Shown: positions 53,600 through 62,264 of the stretch, one piece after another
Layout of the letters: each line of letters starts with the position of its first letter
How positions within the stretch are numbered: the first letter of the stretch is position 1
Origin: JAGGTJ01 sp964457545
Lineage (GTDB): Bacteria; Desulfobacterota; DSM-4660; Desulfatiglandales; Desulfatiglandaceae
Direction: 5' to 3'
Length of the DNA stretch: 64,000 bases
Assembly: GCA_964457545.1 (NCBI GenBank)
Contig: CAYWEN010000004.1
Span: 150,497 to 214,496, forward strand
Made by a program: the position numbers and the translations under genes
The notes under the pieces: generated by a model
Told to the model about the DNA's origin: nothing
The model's database searches: none
The model's input: only the letters and a program-made list of their open reading frames with translations

Positions 53600-54214
53600 T
53601 TACTTTGTAATACGTTTTTTATACGTTGCCTCTATCCAGTTGAAGAAACCCATCATTAAGCCTACTACAAAAAAACCGGCACAAGGCAGAATAAAAAACA
53701 GGAGAGGTTTAAATCCAAGGATATCATATCCCAATAATTTGCCTGAGCCTAATAATTCTCTGACAAAACCAAGCGTAACCATACCAAACATGAAGCCCAG
53801 CCCCATTCCAATTCCATCCCAAAAGGATGCAGTTACCGGCTCTTTACAGGCAAAAACCTCAAGACGCATGGTAATAATTGCAAATGCCACAATGAGCTTT
53901 ATGAATATTCCCATTTTGGCATAGGCCTGAGGAAAATAGGCGGAAAGAGTCAGATCAATTACCGTAACCCATGTTGCTATTATTAGGGTATAGGTAGGAA
54001 TACGGATACGGGGATGGATGAAATTTTTGATAAAAGAAACTGTAACACTGGAGAATACCTGGACAAACAGCACTGCAACTCCCAACATAAGTCCATTCAT
54101 AACAGTAGTTGAAATACCAACTGCCGGACACATGGAAAGTGCAAGCCGAAAGATTGGATTTTCTTCAAAAATTCCATTTGTAACAAGTTGTGAGTACGAT
54201 TTATCAGTTGCCAC
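53600..54214 (-). CDS. rnfE: Rnf complex subunit E
   Basis: 204 residues, six predicted helices. C29 (LSMCP) matches the first conserved cysteine of RnfE/NqrD, but the second, expected at about 112 (TNC in most homologues), is alanine here (LIVAFA at 107-112). A different cysteine lies at 123. RnfE pairs with RnfA around a shared cluster. It lies 14 bases before rnfA. Confidence 0.92.
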   Translation of the reverse strand: MATDKSYSQLVTNGIFEENPIFRLALSMCPAVGISTTVMNGLMLGVAVLFVQVFSSVTVSFIKNFIHPRIRIPTYTLIIATWVTVIDLTLSAYFPQAYAKMGIFIKLIVAFAIITMRLEVFACKEPVTASFWDGIGMGLGFMFGMVTLGFVRELLGSGKLLGYDILGFKPLLFFILPCAGFFVVGLMMGFFNWIEATYKKRITK

Positions 54215-54332
54215 GTTCTTTATCCTCTTTATGTGATATAATGTAGACAGGCAAATTAATTCATCTGTGAATGAACAGCGAACTATACATGCCTTTCAGG
54301 TTCTTATGGCTTATATAAATTTTGCCGATGTG

Positions 54333-55229
54333 CTAAAAAGGAACACTGATATTGTGTTTTTTCAATATGGTATCCAATACATTTATACGATAGGCAAATT
54401 TCTTCGTCATAGCCTTTATGCCGTTGGTAACACGGCTTGAAGAAATGGTGGCACCTGTAAGTGCATATATCTTACTGTTTTTATATTTTTTCATAATTGA
54501 AACTGCCTGTTTTTCATCAAGCTTTCCCTCTAATGCATTGAAATAATCCTCTGGCAGTGGTTCTTTAACAACATCCAGCTTTTTTATAGCTTCAAATGGT
54601 TTGAACATGAACTGTTTTTTAAAGTAATTTTGTGATATTTCAGCTCCCAAACCCGGATCTTCTTCATTGTCCATTATTTCAAGACCAATAATATTCAGTT
54701 CTGGATCAAGTGCAAGTATAATGGAGATGTTTGATTTGTAACCCGGAAACTTGCCTGAGAGAAGATATGCCTTTCTTTTTCCTTTATCTGTAACAACGGT
54801 AATTTTGTCGCCAAAAGCTACTGTTTTATCATTTCCTATGGTTGCCTGTATTATTTCATCACGTTTTTTTTGCTCTTTAACTTCTTCTGTGCTAATAGAA
54901 ATCTTTTTCTTTAAAACCAGATTGCCATTGCCATTAATAACAATAAACAAGAAAGACTCCTCGTTATTATCGGCAGTTGGAAGCAGATACCCAATAAATC
55001 TGTCTCCGTTCATTGTAACAACGTATCTGAAGATATCATGAAACGATATGGTTGCAGGTACAGGTTTGGATTGTGAAAAGCCAAGCAAAGAAAGCATGAC
55101 CTTTTTTTCGTGTGCATATTCATTTGCCTTTTTTGCCTTTTCTGTAAAGACAAAGGTAGTCCCCATAATCAGGGCAGCAATCAGACACGATAATGTAAGA
55201 CGCACAATTATGGTAATTATATCTTTCAT
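54333..55229 (-). CDS. rnfG: Rnf complex subunit G (covalent FMN)
   Basis: 298 residues, longer than the usual RnfG (about 200) and closer to NqrC length. One N-terminal membrane helix and an FMN-binding domain; the flavinylation motif TGATISS places FMN on T261. It passes electrons outside the membrane within the Rnf complex. Its start overlaps the rnfD stop by four bases. Confidence 0.92.
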   Translation of the reverse strand: MKDIITIIVRLTLSCLIAALIMGTTFVFTEKAKKANEYAHEKKVMLSLLGFSQSKPVPATISFHDIFRYVVTMNGDRFIGYLLPTADNNEESFLFIVINGNGNLVLKKKISISTEEVKEQKKRDEIIQATIGNDKTVAFGDKITVVTDKGKRKAYLLSGKFPGYKSNISIILALDPELNIIGLEIMDNEEDPGLGAEISQNYFKKQFMFKPFEAIKKLDVVKEPLPEDYFNALEGKLDEKQAVSIMKKYKNSKIYALTGATISSSRVTNGIKAMTKKFAYRINVLDTILKKHNISVPF

Positions 55230-56239
55230 TTTTCACCTCCCAACGGAGGAGCAAAACGCTTTGGTTTAAACCATCCATCAAGAGCTATGCTAATAGGATT
55301 CATTAACAGAATAGCATAACACACACCTTCAGGGTATCCTCCTTTTAATCTGATCAACACGGTTAGGGCTCCAATACAAACACCAAATATAATTTGAGCT
55401 GTTTTGTTGCTTGGGGATGTAACATAGTCCGTTGCCATAAAAAATGCCCCTAAAAGAGCTCCTCCTGTCAGGACTGCCAGTAAAGGATCTCCGGAACACA
55501 ATGTTTTGCCTCCAAAAATCCATGTTAAAAGAGCAATGGTTCCAAGCATGGAGACTGGAATATGCCACGTAATATAACCACGATACATTAAATAAAGGCC
55601 TCCCAAGACTATCAACAGTCCGGAGGTTTCTCCTATACAGCCTGGCCTCCACCCCATAAAAAAACTTCCATATACAGATGAAGAAGGACCAAATGCTGCA
55701 TTAAAGGCTGCAATTCCATGTTCTTTCATGATTGCGAGAGGAGTTGCCGTTGAAATTGCATCTATTCCTTTACCCATGTAAGAAAAAATGGCTCCGTTGT
55801 GAAGAGGAGGCAGCCATGCCGATGTCATGGCCACTGGGAATGTTGCCAAAAGGAATGCCCTGCCAAGCAATGCCGGATTAAATATATTGTATCCTATTCC
55901 ACCCAGCAGCTGTTTCCCTATGTATATGGCCATTACAGCGCCAAGTATGGGAATGAAGATTGATACCCCCGGCGGAATAACAAAGGCAAGAAGAACACCG
56001 GTCAGAACAGCGCTTCCATCTTTGATGGTTATTGGTTTCCCCAATGATTTTTGACTTATGGCCTCCACTGCCACACAACTCGCTACGGATACTGCTGTAA
56101 TTAGCAATGTCTGTACGCCAAAGATAAAGACTGAAAGGATAAGGGGTGGCATTAGACAGGCCACAACAGTCCACATGATCTTTGCCACCGATTCCTTACT
56201 GCGAATATGTGGAGAAACAGAAAGACTCCACAACTTCAT
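55226..56239 (-). CDS. rnfD: Rnf complex subunit D (covalent FMN, ion channel part)
   Basis: 337 residues, multispanning. The FMN-attachment motif is STAT rather than the common SGAT, with the modified threonine at T166. With RnfA, RnfE and RnfG it forms the membrane pump. It is separated from rnfC by 387 bases, although these genes usually touch. Confidence 0.93.
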   Translation of the reverse strand: MKLWSLSVSPHIRSKESVAKIMWTVVACLMPPLILSVFIFGVQTLLITAVSVASCVAVEAISQKSLGKPITIKDGSAVLTGVLLAFVIPPGVSIFIPILGAVMAIYIGKQLLGGIGYNIFNPALLGRAFLLATFPVAMTSAWLPPLHNGAIFSYMGKGIDAISTATPLAIMKEHGIAAFNAAFGPSSSVYGSFFMGWRPGCIGETSGLLIVLGGLYLMYRGYITWHIPVSMLGTIALLTWIFGGKTLCSGDPLLAVLTGGALLGAFFMATDYVTSPSNKTAQIIFGVCIGALTVLIRLKGGYPEGVCYAILLMNPISIALDGWFKPKRFAPPLGGEK

Positions 56240-56626
56240 AGGATTGGATGTCTGATTGTTGGTTGCTTTTGCTTCGATGATGACTCTCCTTTAATAAATC
56301 TTTCTTTGGGCTGATTGTAAAATGTTCCTTTTTATGATCACATGAATGATCGGCAGCCAATCCTGCCCTGTTTATACAGGATCAGGTGCAGAAGCATTCC
56401 AATACAGGGCAAAACTGGAAAGTAATTTATAAATCAGCCCATTGGTTAAACATTTATTTTTTTACCTTTCCCTCCATATTGGTTTCAAAATATCCCTTTC
56501 AAAGCGTTGTCTGTTTACCTTGTGATACCCCCCCGGGGAGAGTTTGCAAATGGAGGCTTGGTACACCTTAAATTGCGTTAGCTTAAGGCAGTATTCAACG
56601 TTTTGAAAGTGAGCACTTCCCTTAAA
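56240..56626. other. Spacer between rnfC and rnfD
   Basis: 387 bases with no supported gene on either strand inside an otherwise tight operon. It includes an inverted repeat CCTG...CAGG (about 56362-56386) and a C8-like GC cluster near 56530. It may hold a processing site or second promoter. Confidence 0.4.
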
Positions 56627-57946
56627 TTAATGCCTTGCCCGCATTTTTGCCAACCGTATGAACTGTACCAAAGGACGCTTTGCAGGACAGACATAGGCGC
56701 AACTGCCACATTCAAAACAGTCAAAAACACCAAACTGTTCGGTGTCGCTGGCCCTGTCTGCTTCAACATATATTCCCACTTCCTTGGGTTCCAGTCCCAT
56801 AGGGCATGCCTCAAGGCACCAGCCGCATTGAATGCAGGAAGATAATGGCCTGGTATCAATTTCTTCCTCGGTTAGAAACAATACCGATGATGTCGTTTTT
56901 GTGACAGGGATATCAATAGTAGATACTGCAAAACCCATCATTGGACCGCCCATCACTACGCGAGCCAGTTCAGGGGTTGTGCCGCCGCAAAAATCCACTA
57001 TATCCCTGACAGATGTTCCGACCTTGACAAGCAGATTGGCCGGTCTTGTTATTCCTCTGCCGGATACAGTAAGAACTCTCTCATACAATGGTTTGCCCAG
57101 GACAACTGCATCGTAAACTGCTTTTGTTGTGGCTATGTTTTGCACCACAACTCCAACAGATGATGGCAATGCCATGGAAGGAACCTTGCGGCCGGTTATT
57201 GTCTGAATAAGTTGTTTTTCAGAGCCTTGGGGATATTTTACTTCAAGAGGTGCAACATTGATATTGAATTCATTGTCTGAAGCAGACCTTGTTGCTTCAG
57301 TCATGGCTTCTATTGCATCAGGTTTGTTTTTTTCAATTCCTATCGAACAGTTTTTGATGCCAAGAATCTTTAAAATTATCTTGACGCCCTCGACAATCTC
57401 TTTTGTTGATTCCAGCATTAATCTGTGATCTGCTGTTATGTAAGGTTCACATTCTGCACCGTTAATCAGTAATGTGTCAACAGGATTGTCCTTTGGTGGA
57501 TTCAACTTGACGTGAGTTGGAAATCCTGCTCCACCCATTCCAATAATACCTGCATTGTGAACCTTTTTAAGCAGATCTTCAGGCGCAAGACCTTGCCATT
57601 CTGAACTTTTCCATTGTTTTGATGGCGCTTCCTGATCAACTGCAATAGTTATCGATGGAGTTGTTACTCTGATAGGATGCGCAGATTTTCCAAAGGCCTT
57701 GATTGTTCCTGCGGCAGGTGCATGCAGGGGAACCCCGAGTCCTTTTGTTACATCAGCTATCAGATCTCCTTCGGTAACACTGGAACGTTTTTCAACAGTT
57801 GGTGTGCACGGTGCTCCTATATGCTGCCCAAGGATAATTTCCAATTTTGACGGCATTGGCATGATTTCTATACGCAAATGCTCTGTCAACTCTTTTGACT
57901 CTGGCGGATGAACGCCACCTTTTGGGAATGTTAAAATAGATGCCAT
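56627..57946 (-). CDS. rnfC: Rnf complex subunit C
   Basis: 439 residues, soluble: an N-terminal RnfC domain, a flavin/NADH-binding region (MGGAGFPTHVKL near 147) and two C-terminal [4Fe-4S] sites (C371/374/377/381 and C410/413/416/420). It exchanges electrons with NAD. First gene of the minus-strand rnf operon, which diverges from acs. Confidence 0.95.
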   Translation of the reverse strand: MASILTFPKGGVHPPESKELTEHLRIEIMPMPSKLEIILGQHIGAPCTPTVEKRSSVTEGDLIADVTKGLGVPLHAPAAGTIKAFGKSAHPIRVTTPSITIAVDQEAPSKQWKSSEWQGLAPEDLLKKVHNAGIIGMGGAGFPTHVKLNPPKDNPVDTLLINGAECEPYITADHRLMLESTKEIVEGVKIILKILGIKNCSIGIEKNKPDAIEAMTEATRSASDNEFNINVAPLEVKYPQGSEKQLIQTITGRKVPSMALPSSVGVVVQNIATTKAVYDAVVLGKPLYERVLTVSGRGITRPANLLVKVGTSVRDIVDFCGGTTPELARVVMGGPMMGFAVSTIDIPVTKTTSSVLFLTEEEIDTRPLSSCIQCGWCLEACPMGLEPKEVGIYVEADRASDTEQFGVFDCFECGSCAYVCPAKRPLVQFIRLAKMRARH

Positions 57947-58549
57947 ATTACCTTTTTTTTATGATTTTATGTTTTTTTATGATTTGTTTTGCTTCCTGCC
58001 CAGCAGAACAGGGAACAGACAATAACAACATTGCCGACCGGATTTAAGGTGTTTTGTTACCCCTCCCTGATCATAAAGACGCAGCCAGATCTTTTGAGAA
58101 TTAATCTTGCTGTAAGGTAAAACCTAAATAATCGAAAATTGTTTTTGAGTCAATAAAAAATATCTTTGGTTAAATATTTTTCCTTATATCTTCCTTTCTA
58201 TCTCCTGTTTATTAAAGTACAATATTATTTTGTGATTGAACAGTTTCCATCCATAAACAGTTTTTTTATCAATATCTGTGTCAAGTTGCGGGGGAGGGGC
58301 AGGGCATCTGTATGTCTTTTATGTCTTTGCACAATGACTTGGTTTGTGTATGCCTTGTTTGAATTTCCTGCCATTCGGGCGGTTTTCCTGTTCCTTTGAA
58401 CTTGTGCGGAATTTCTCATTTATGAATATGAAGATTCCCTTTTGGTCAGTGGGGTTGATTGATCAGGAGGTATGATCGGGATCTCTCTTGGTTATGGTGC
58501 CAGAATTGATGGAGGGGTATTCCCTAAACGAATAACAGGGAGGATGAAA
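57947..58549. other. Divergent intergenic region between rnfC and acs
   Basis: About 600 bases with promoters presumably on both strands, none clearly recognisable. It holds a forward R1 copy (58243-58258). An open frame continues from 58472 into acs but its start has no usable spacing to AGGAGG. Confidence 0.5.
58243..58268 (+). repeat. Dispersed repeat R1, forward copy, between rnfC and acs
   Basis: GTTTCCATCCATAAACAG followed by TTTTTTTAT; the core is at 58249-58258. It is the only clear copy found outside the ribosomal part of the window. Confidence 0.5.
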
Positions 58550-60502
58550 ATGGATGCAAAAGAGTTATACGATGCTCATCTTGACTATTATAAAAAGATT
58601 GCCTACATCAACAGCAGGGAACAGTACGAAAGGCTTTATGACAGGTCAATTAATGATGTTGATGCCTTTTGGGGAGAACAGGCAAGGGAATATCTGTCAT
58701 GGATGAAACCATGGGATACGGTTTTTGAGTATGATCCTAAAGAGATATCTGTAAAATGGTTCAATGGCGGGAAGTTAAATGCATCGTACAACTGCCTTGA
58801 TCGTCATCTGGACAGGTATGGAAATCAGGTTGCCTATTACTGGGAAGGTGATAGCCCTGATGAGTGCAAAAGGATTACCTACGGGGAACTGTATAGCGAG
58901 GTAAACAGAATGGCGGCTTTTCTGAAATCAAGGGGAGTAAAAAAGGGAGATCGGGTGATTATTTACATGCCCATGATTGTTGAGCTGCCTGTAGCCATGC
59001 TTGCATGTGCCAGGATTGGAGCAGTGCACAGTGTGGTTTTTGCCGGTTTCAGCGCCGAAGCTCTATCAAACAGGATCCAGAATTGTGGTGCCGATATTCT
59101 TATAACAGCCACTTCTTCCATGAGAGGGGGGAAGGTTGTTCCTCTCAAAAATATTGTAGACAAGGCCCTTAAGGCGTGCCCTGATATAAGACTTGCCATT
59201 GTTTACAATAGGGGAGATGCCGGAATTACTCTCGACGGCAAAACAGATATCTGGTGGCATGATGCCATCTCTGATCCTGCCCTTCCTGAAACCGTTGACC
59301 CTGAACCAATGGATGCGGAAGATCCTCTGTTCATACTCTACACCAGCGGAAGCACAGGCACTCCAAAGGGGATGGTCCATACACACGGGGGGTATCTGCT
59401 TTATGCCGCCATGACAACGAAGCTGGTGTTTGATCTCAAGGATGATGATCTGTTTTGGTGTACTGCGGATATAGGATGGATAACCGGTCACAGTTATGGT
59501 GTGTATGGCACATTGATCAATAGGGCAACAAATATGTTGTTTGAAGGTATTCCGAGTTATCCTGATTTTGACAGATACTGGGCCATTGTGGAAAAATACA
59601 GAATTACCAAATTTTATACAGCGCCTACTGTTATACGTGCACTTTCAAAAGAAGGGGTTGAGCATATTAAAAAACATGATATTTCGTCCTTGAAACTGCT
59701 TGGCTCAGTAGGAGAGCCTCTTAATCCAGAGGCATGGCGCTGGTATTATCGTCATGTGGGACGAAACTGGTGCCCTATCATAGATACATGGTGGCAGACA
59801 GAAACCGGTGGACACATGCTTACACCCCTTCCAGGTGTGGCCCCTCTGAAACCGGGTTCCTGTTCCTTCCCCTTTTTTGGTGTTGATCCTGTTATTGTGG
59901 ATGAAACAGGAGATCAGGCCATATTCCCCGAACAGGAGGGTGCCCTTTGTATCAGAAGACCTTGGCCTGGCATGGCTCGTACAGTCTTTGGAGATCATGA
60001 GAGATTTAAGGAAACTTATTTTAGCCAGGTCCCCGGGATGTATTTTTCCGGAGATGGAGCAAAAAGGGATGAAGACGGTTATTACTGGATCATTGGTCGT
60101 ATTGATGATGTCCTGAATGTCTCGGGCCATCGTTTGGGTACGGCAGAGATTGAATCAGCACTTGTGTCACACAAGGATGTTGCTGAGGCTGCGGTTGTGG
60201 GATTTCCTCATGATATTAAGGGGCAGGGTATATATGCATTTGTTACCCTGGCTTCCGGTGTCCGCAAATCTGAGGATCTGAAAAAAGATTTGAAAAAACT
60301 TGTGCGTCATGAAATAGGTCCTATAGCCACTCCTGATGTGATTCAGTGGGCAGATGCGCTTCCCAAGACCAGAAGTGGAAAAATCATGAGGCGTATTTTG
60401 CAAAAGATCGCAGCACACAAAACCGATGATCTTGGAGATCTTTCCACTATCGCTGATCCCGCGGTTATTGACAGACTTGTTGCAGACAGGTCTTCCTGTT
60501 AG
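58550..60502 (+). CDS. acs: Acetyl-CoA synthetase, AMP-forming
   Basis: 650 residues. ATP-binding motif YTSGSTGTPKG at 264-274, the acetate-pocket motif TWWQTETGG, and the C-terminal PKTRSGKIMRR with the catalytic, acetylatable lysine at K611 (K609 in Salmonella Acs). It converts acetate, ATP and CoA to acetyl-CoA, or runs in reverse in some syntrophs. The ATG at 58550 has GGGAGG six bases upstream; starts at 58472 and 58544 are worse placed. The following GNAT and deacetylase genes fit regulation of K611. Confidence 0.94.
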   Translation: MDAKELYDAHLDYYKKIAYINSREQYERLYDRSINDVDAFWGEQAREYLSWMKPWDTVFEYDPKEISVKWFNGGKLNASYNCLDRHLDRYGNQVAYYWEGDSPDECKRITYGELYSEVNRMAAFLKSRGVKKGDRVIIYMPMIVELPVAMLACARIGAVHSVVFAGFSAEALSNRIQNCGADILITATSSMRGGKVVPLKNIVDKALKACPDIRLAIVYNRGDAGITLDGKTDIWWHDAISDPALPETVDPEPMDAEDPLFILYTSGSTGTPKGMVHTHGGYLLYAAMTTKLVFDLKDDDLFWCTADIGWITGHSYGVYGTLINRATNMLFEGIPSYPDFDRYWAIVEKYRITKFYTAPTVIRALSKEGVEHIKKHDISSLKLLGSVGEPLNPEAWRWYYRHVGRNWCPIIDTWWQTETGGHMLTPLPGVAPLKPGSCSFPFFGVDPVIVDETGDQAIFPEQEGALCIRRPWPGMARTVFGDHERFKETYFSQVPGMYFSGDGAKRDEDGYYWIIGRIDDVLNVSGHRLGTAEIESALVSHKDVAEAAVVGFPHDIKGQGIYAFVTLASGVRKSEDLKKDLKKLVRHEIGPIATPDVIQWADALPKTRSGKIMRRILQKIAAHKTDDLGDLSTIADPAVIDRLVADRSSC

Positions 60503-60511
60503 ATCTGAATC

Positions 60512-60994
60512 ATGAAGGGTCATGGCAAGAAGAAAATTTTCTTTGAAGTTAAAGAATATGCACAGGAAGATTATCCATATCTTGCAGATATGTATGATGT
60601 CTTTGTGCCAAAAGGAAAATTTCAGGGCATTCCGCCGTGTGACAATGACACGTGTTCAATTTGGCTCAGACATGTGACTGACAACGGCAAGAACTTTGTT
60701 GCGTATGTAAAAGGCGGCAACAGGATTGTTGGTCATGTAGCCCTTTTGCCCGATTTCGACAAACTGGATGCAGAATATCTGGCTTTTGTTGTTCAGTCAT
60801 ACAGGGGAAAGGGAGTGGGGAGCAAACTTACACAACAGGCCATCAAATGGTGCAGACGCAACGGAATAAAAATCATATGGTTGACGGTAGATGCTCACAA
60901 TTTCAGGGCAATTCGTCTTTACAGGAAACATGGTTTTTATTTTCCCAAGCCCGTTGATTGTATGTCGGAACGATTGATGGTGTTAAAACTGTAA
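60512..60994 (+). CDS. GNAT-family N-acetyltransferase (AcuA/Pat-like role)
   Basis: 160 residues, single GNAT domain with the acetyl-CoA loop RGKGVG at 98-103 and the usual C-terminal N-x-R-A-x-x-L-Y-x-K-x-G-F pattern. It starts nine bases after acs and precedes an AcuC-like deacetylase. By analogy with Bacillus acuA-acuC beside acsA, it may acetylate the acetyl-CoA synthetase and switch it off. The sequence alone does not prove the substrate. Confidence 0.8.
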   Translation: MKGHGKKKIFFEVKEYAQEDYPYLADMYDVFVPKGKFQGIPPCDNDTCSIWLRHVTDNGKNFVAYVKGGNRIVGHVALLPDFDKLDAEYLAFVVQSYRGKGVGSKLTQQAIKWCRRNGIKIIWLTVDAHNFRAIRLYRKHGFYFPKPVDCMSERLMVLKL

Positions 60995-61051
60995 GAATAA
61001 AGAAGACTTGGTTTTCCGGAATTTTATTGTTACAGGAAGATCGGAGCAGGT

Positions 61052-62086
61052 ATGAAAACAGGTGTTGTCCGGGATGACCGGTATCTTGTTCATAAACCAG
61101 GTTATAATCATCCTGAGCATCCGAGACGACTTAAAGCCGTGTATGATGCACTGGACAGGTATCACAATGATAATCTGATTACAGTCACTCCAGAGCCTGT
61201 TACTCTTGAAACCCTTGAACTGGTCCATACCCCCTTTTATATTGATAAGGTTCTGAAAACCGCAGAACATGATTTTACCAGTCTGTCAATTGATACACCG
61301 GCAAGTTCGATGACATACCTTGCTTCATGGCTTGCTGTGGGCGGGTGCATAAAGGCGGTTAATGAGCTTTTTGCCGGCAAATATGATGCATGTGTTGCCC
61401 TTGTACGTCCCCCTGGTCACCATGCAATGAGAAACTCTGCCGGTGGATTCTGTATATTCAATAACTTGGGTGTTACAGCACGTTATGCATCAAAACAGTA
61501 CAGGCTAAAGCGTATAATGATTATTGATTGGGATGTGCATCATGGAAACGGCATTAATGATCTTTTCTATGGAGATCCTGAAATCTTTTATCTCTCTACT
61601 CATGATATACTGCTTTATCCCTACACGGGAAACTTTGAAGATGTGGGAGCAGGAGCAGGGGAGGGGTACACCGTAAACATACCAATTTACAGAAACATGA
61701 AAGATGAGGATTTTGTGTGCATCTATCAGCGGATACTTGTCCCTGCTATCTTGAGATACAGGCCGCAGTTGATTCTTGTTGCAGCGGGTTTTGATGCCCA
61801 TCATGATGATCCTATAGGCAGATGTAATCTGACAGAACAGGCCTTTTCATGGTTGGCCGGTTTTTTGTCAACTATAAGAAAAGAGGTGAAAAATCCTCCG
61901 GTTCTTTTTGCCCTTGAGGGAGGATATCAGCCACGTGCCCTTGCCGACTCGGTGATGTCGCTTGTCAGGAGCCTGACTGCAGATAATTCCTGGTTTGATG
62001 CGCCGGAACCTGAATCAGAGCAGGCCTTGAAAATTGTAGATCGGGTTATGGAAACGCACAGGAGCTTTGGGATTCTGGTGGAATAG
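61052..62086 (+). CDS. Histone-deacetylase-family protein (AcuC-like)
   Basis: 344 residues of the arginase/deacetylase fold. Catalytic H123-H124 (PPGHHA) and zinc ligands D161, H163 (DWDVHHGNG) and D248 (AAGFDAHHDD) are intact. In Bacillus, AcuC removes acetyl groups from AcsA. The position 57 bases after the GNAT and downstream of acs argues for the same task, but acetylpolyamine amidohydrolases share this fold. Confidence 0.85.
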   Translation: MKTGVVRDDRYLVHKPGYNHPEHPRRLKAVYDALDRYHNDNLITVTPEPVTLETLELVHTPFYIDKVLKTAEHDFTSLSIDTPASSMTYLASWLAVGGCIKAVNELFAGKYDACVALVRPPGHHAMRNSAGGFCIFNNLGVTARYASKQYRLKRIMIIDWDVHHGNGINDLFYGDPEIFYLSTHDILLYPYTGNFEDVGAGAGEGYTVNIPIYRNMKDEDFVCIYQRILVPAILRYRPQLILVAAGFDAHHDDPIGRCNLTEQAFSWLAGFLSTIRKEVKNPPVLFALEGGYQPRALADSVMSLVRSLTADNSWFDAPEPESEQALKIVDRVMETHRSFGILVE

Positions 62087-62264
62087 GAACCTGACCTGTA
62101 GTATCCTTTGTTATGAAACCTTTATTGTTATGAAACCTTCCGGGCTGTTTTTAAAAGCTGAAAGATTATCCCCGGAAAGGCCATGGAACCAAGAATCAAT
62201 TCGTGGATGAAACCTGATTTGCAGTAATGAGTTCAATCCAATTGATATGGAATGATGTAGAAAA

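Noticed and set aside
151..58268. Reading the repeated ATCCATAAATGG units as a CRISPR array
   Set aside because: Copies are dispersed, degenerate, in both orientations and far apart, with no regular spacers or cas genes.
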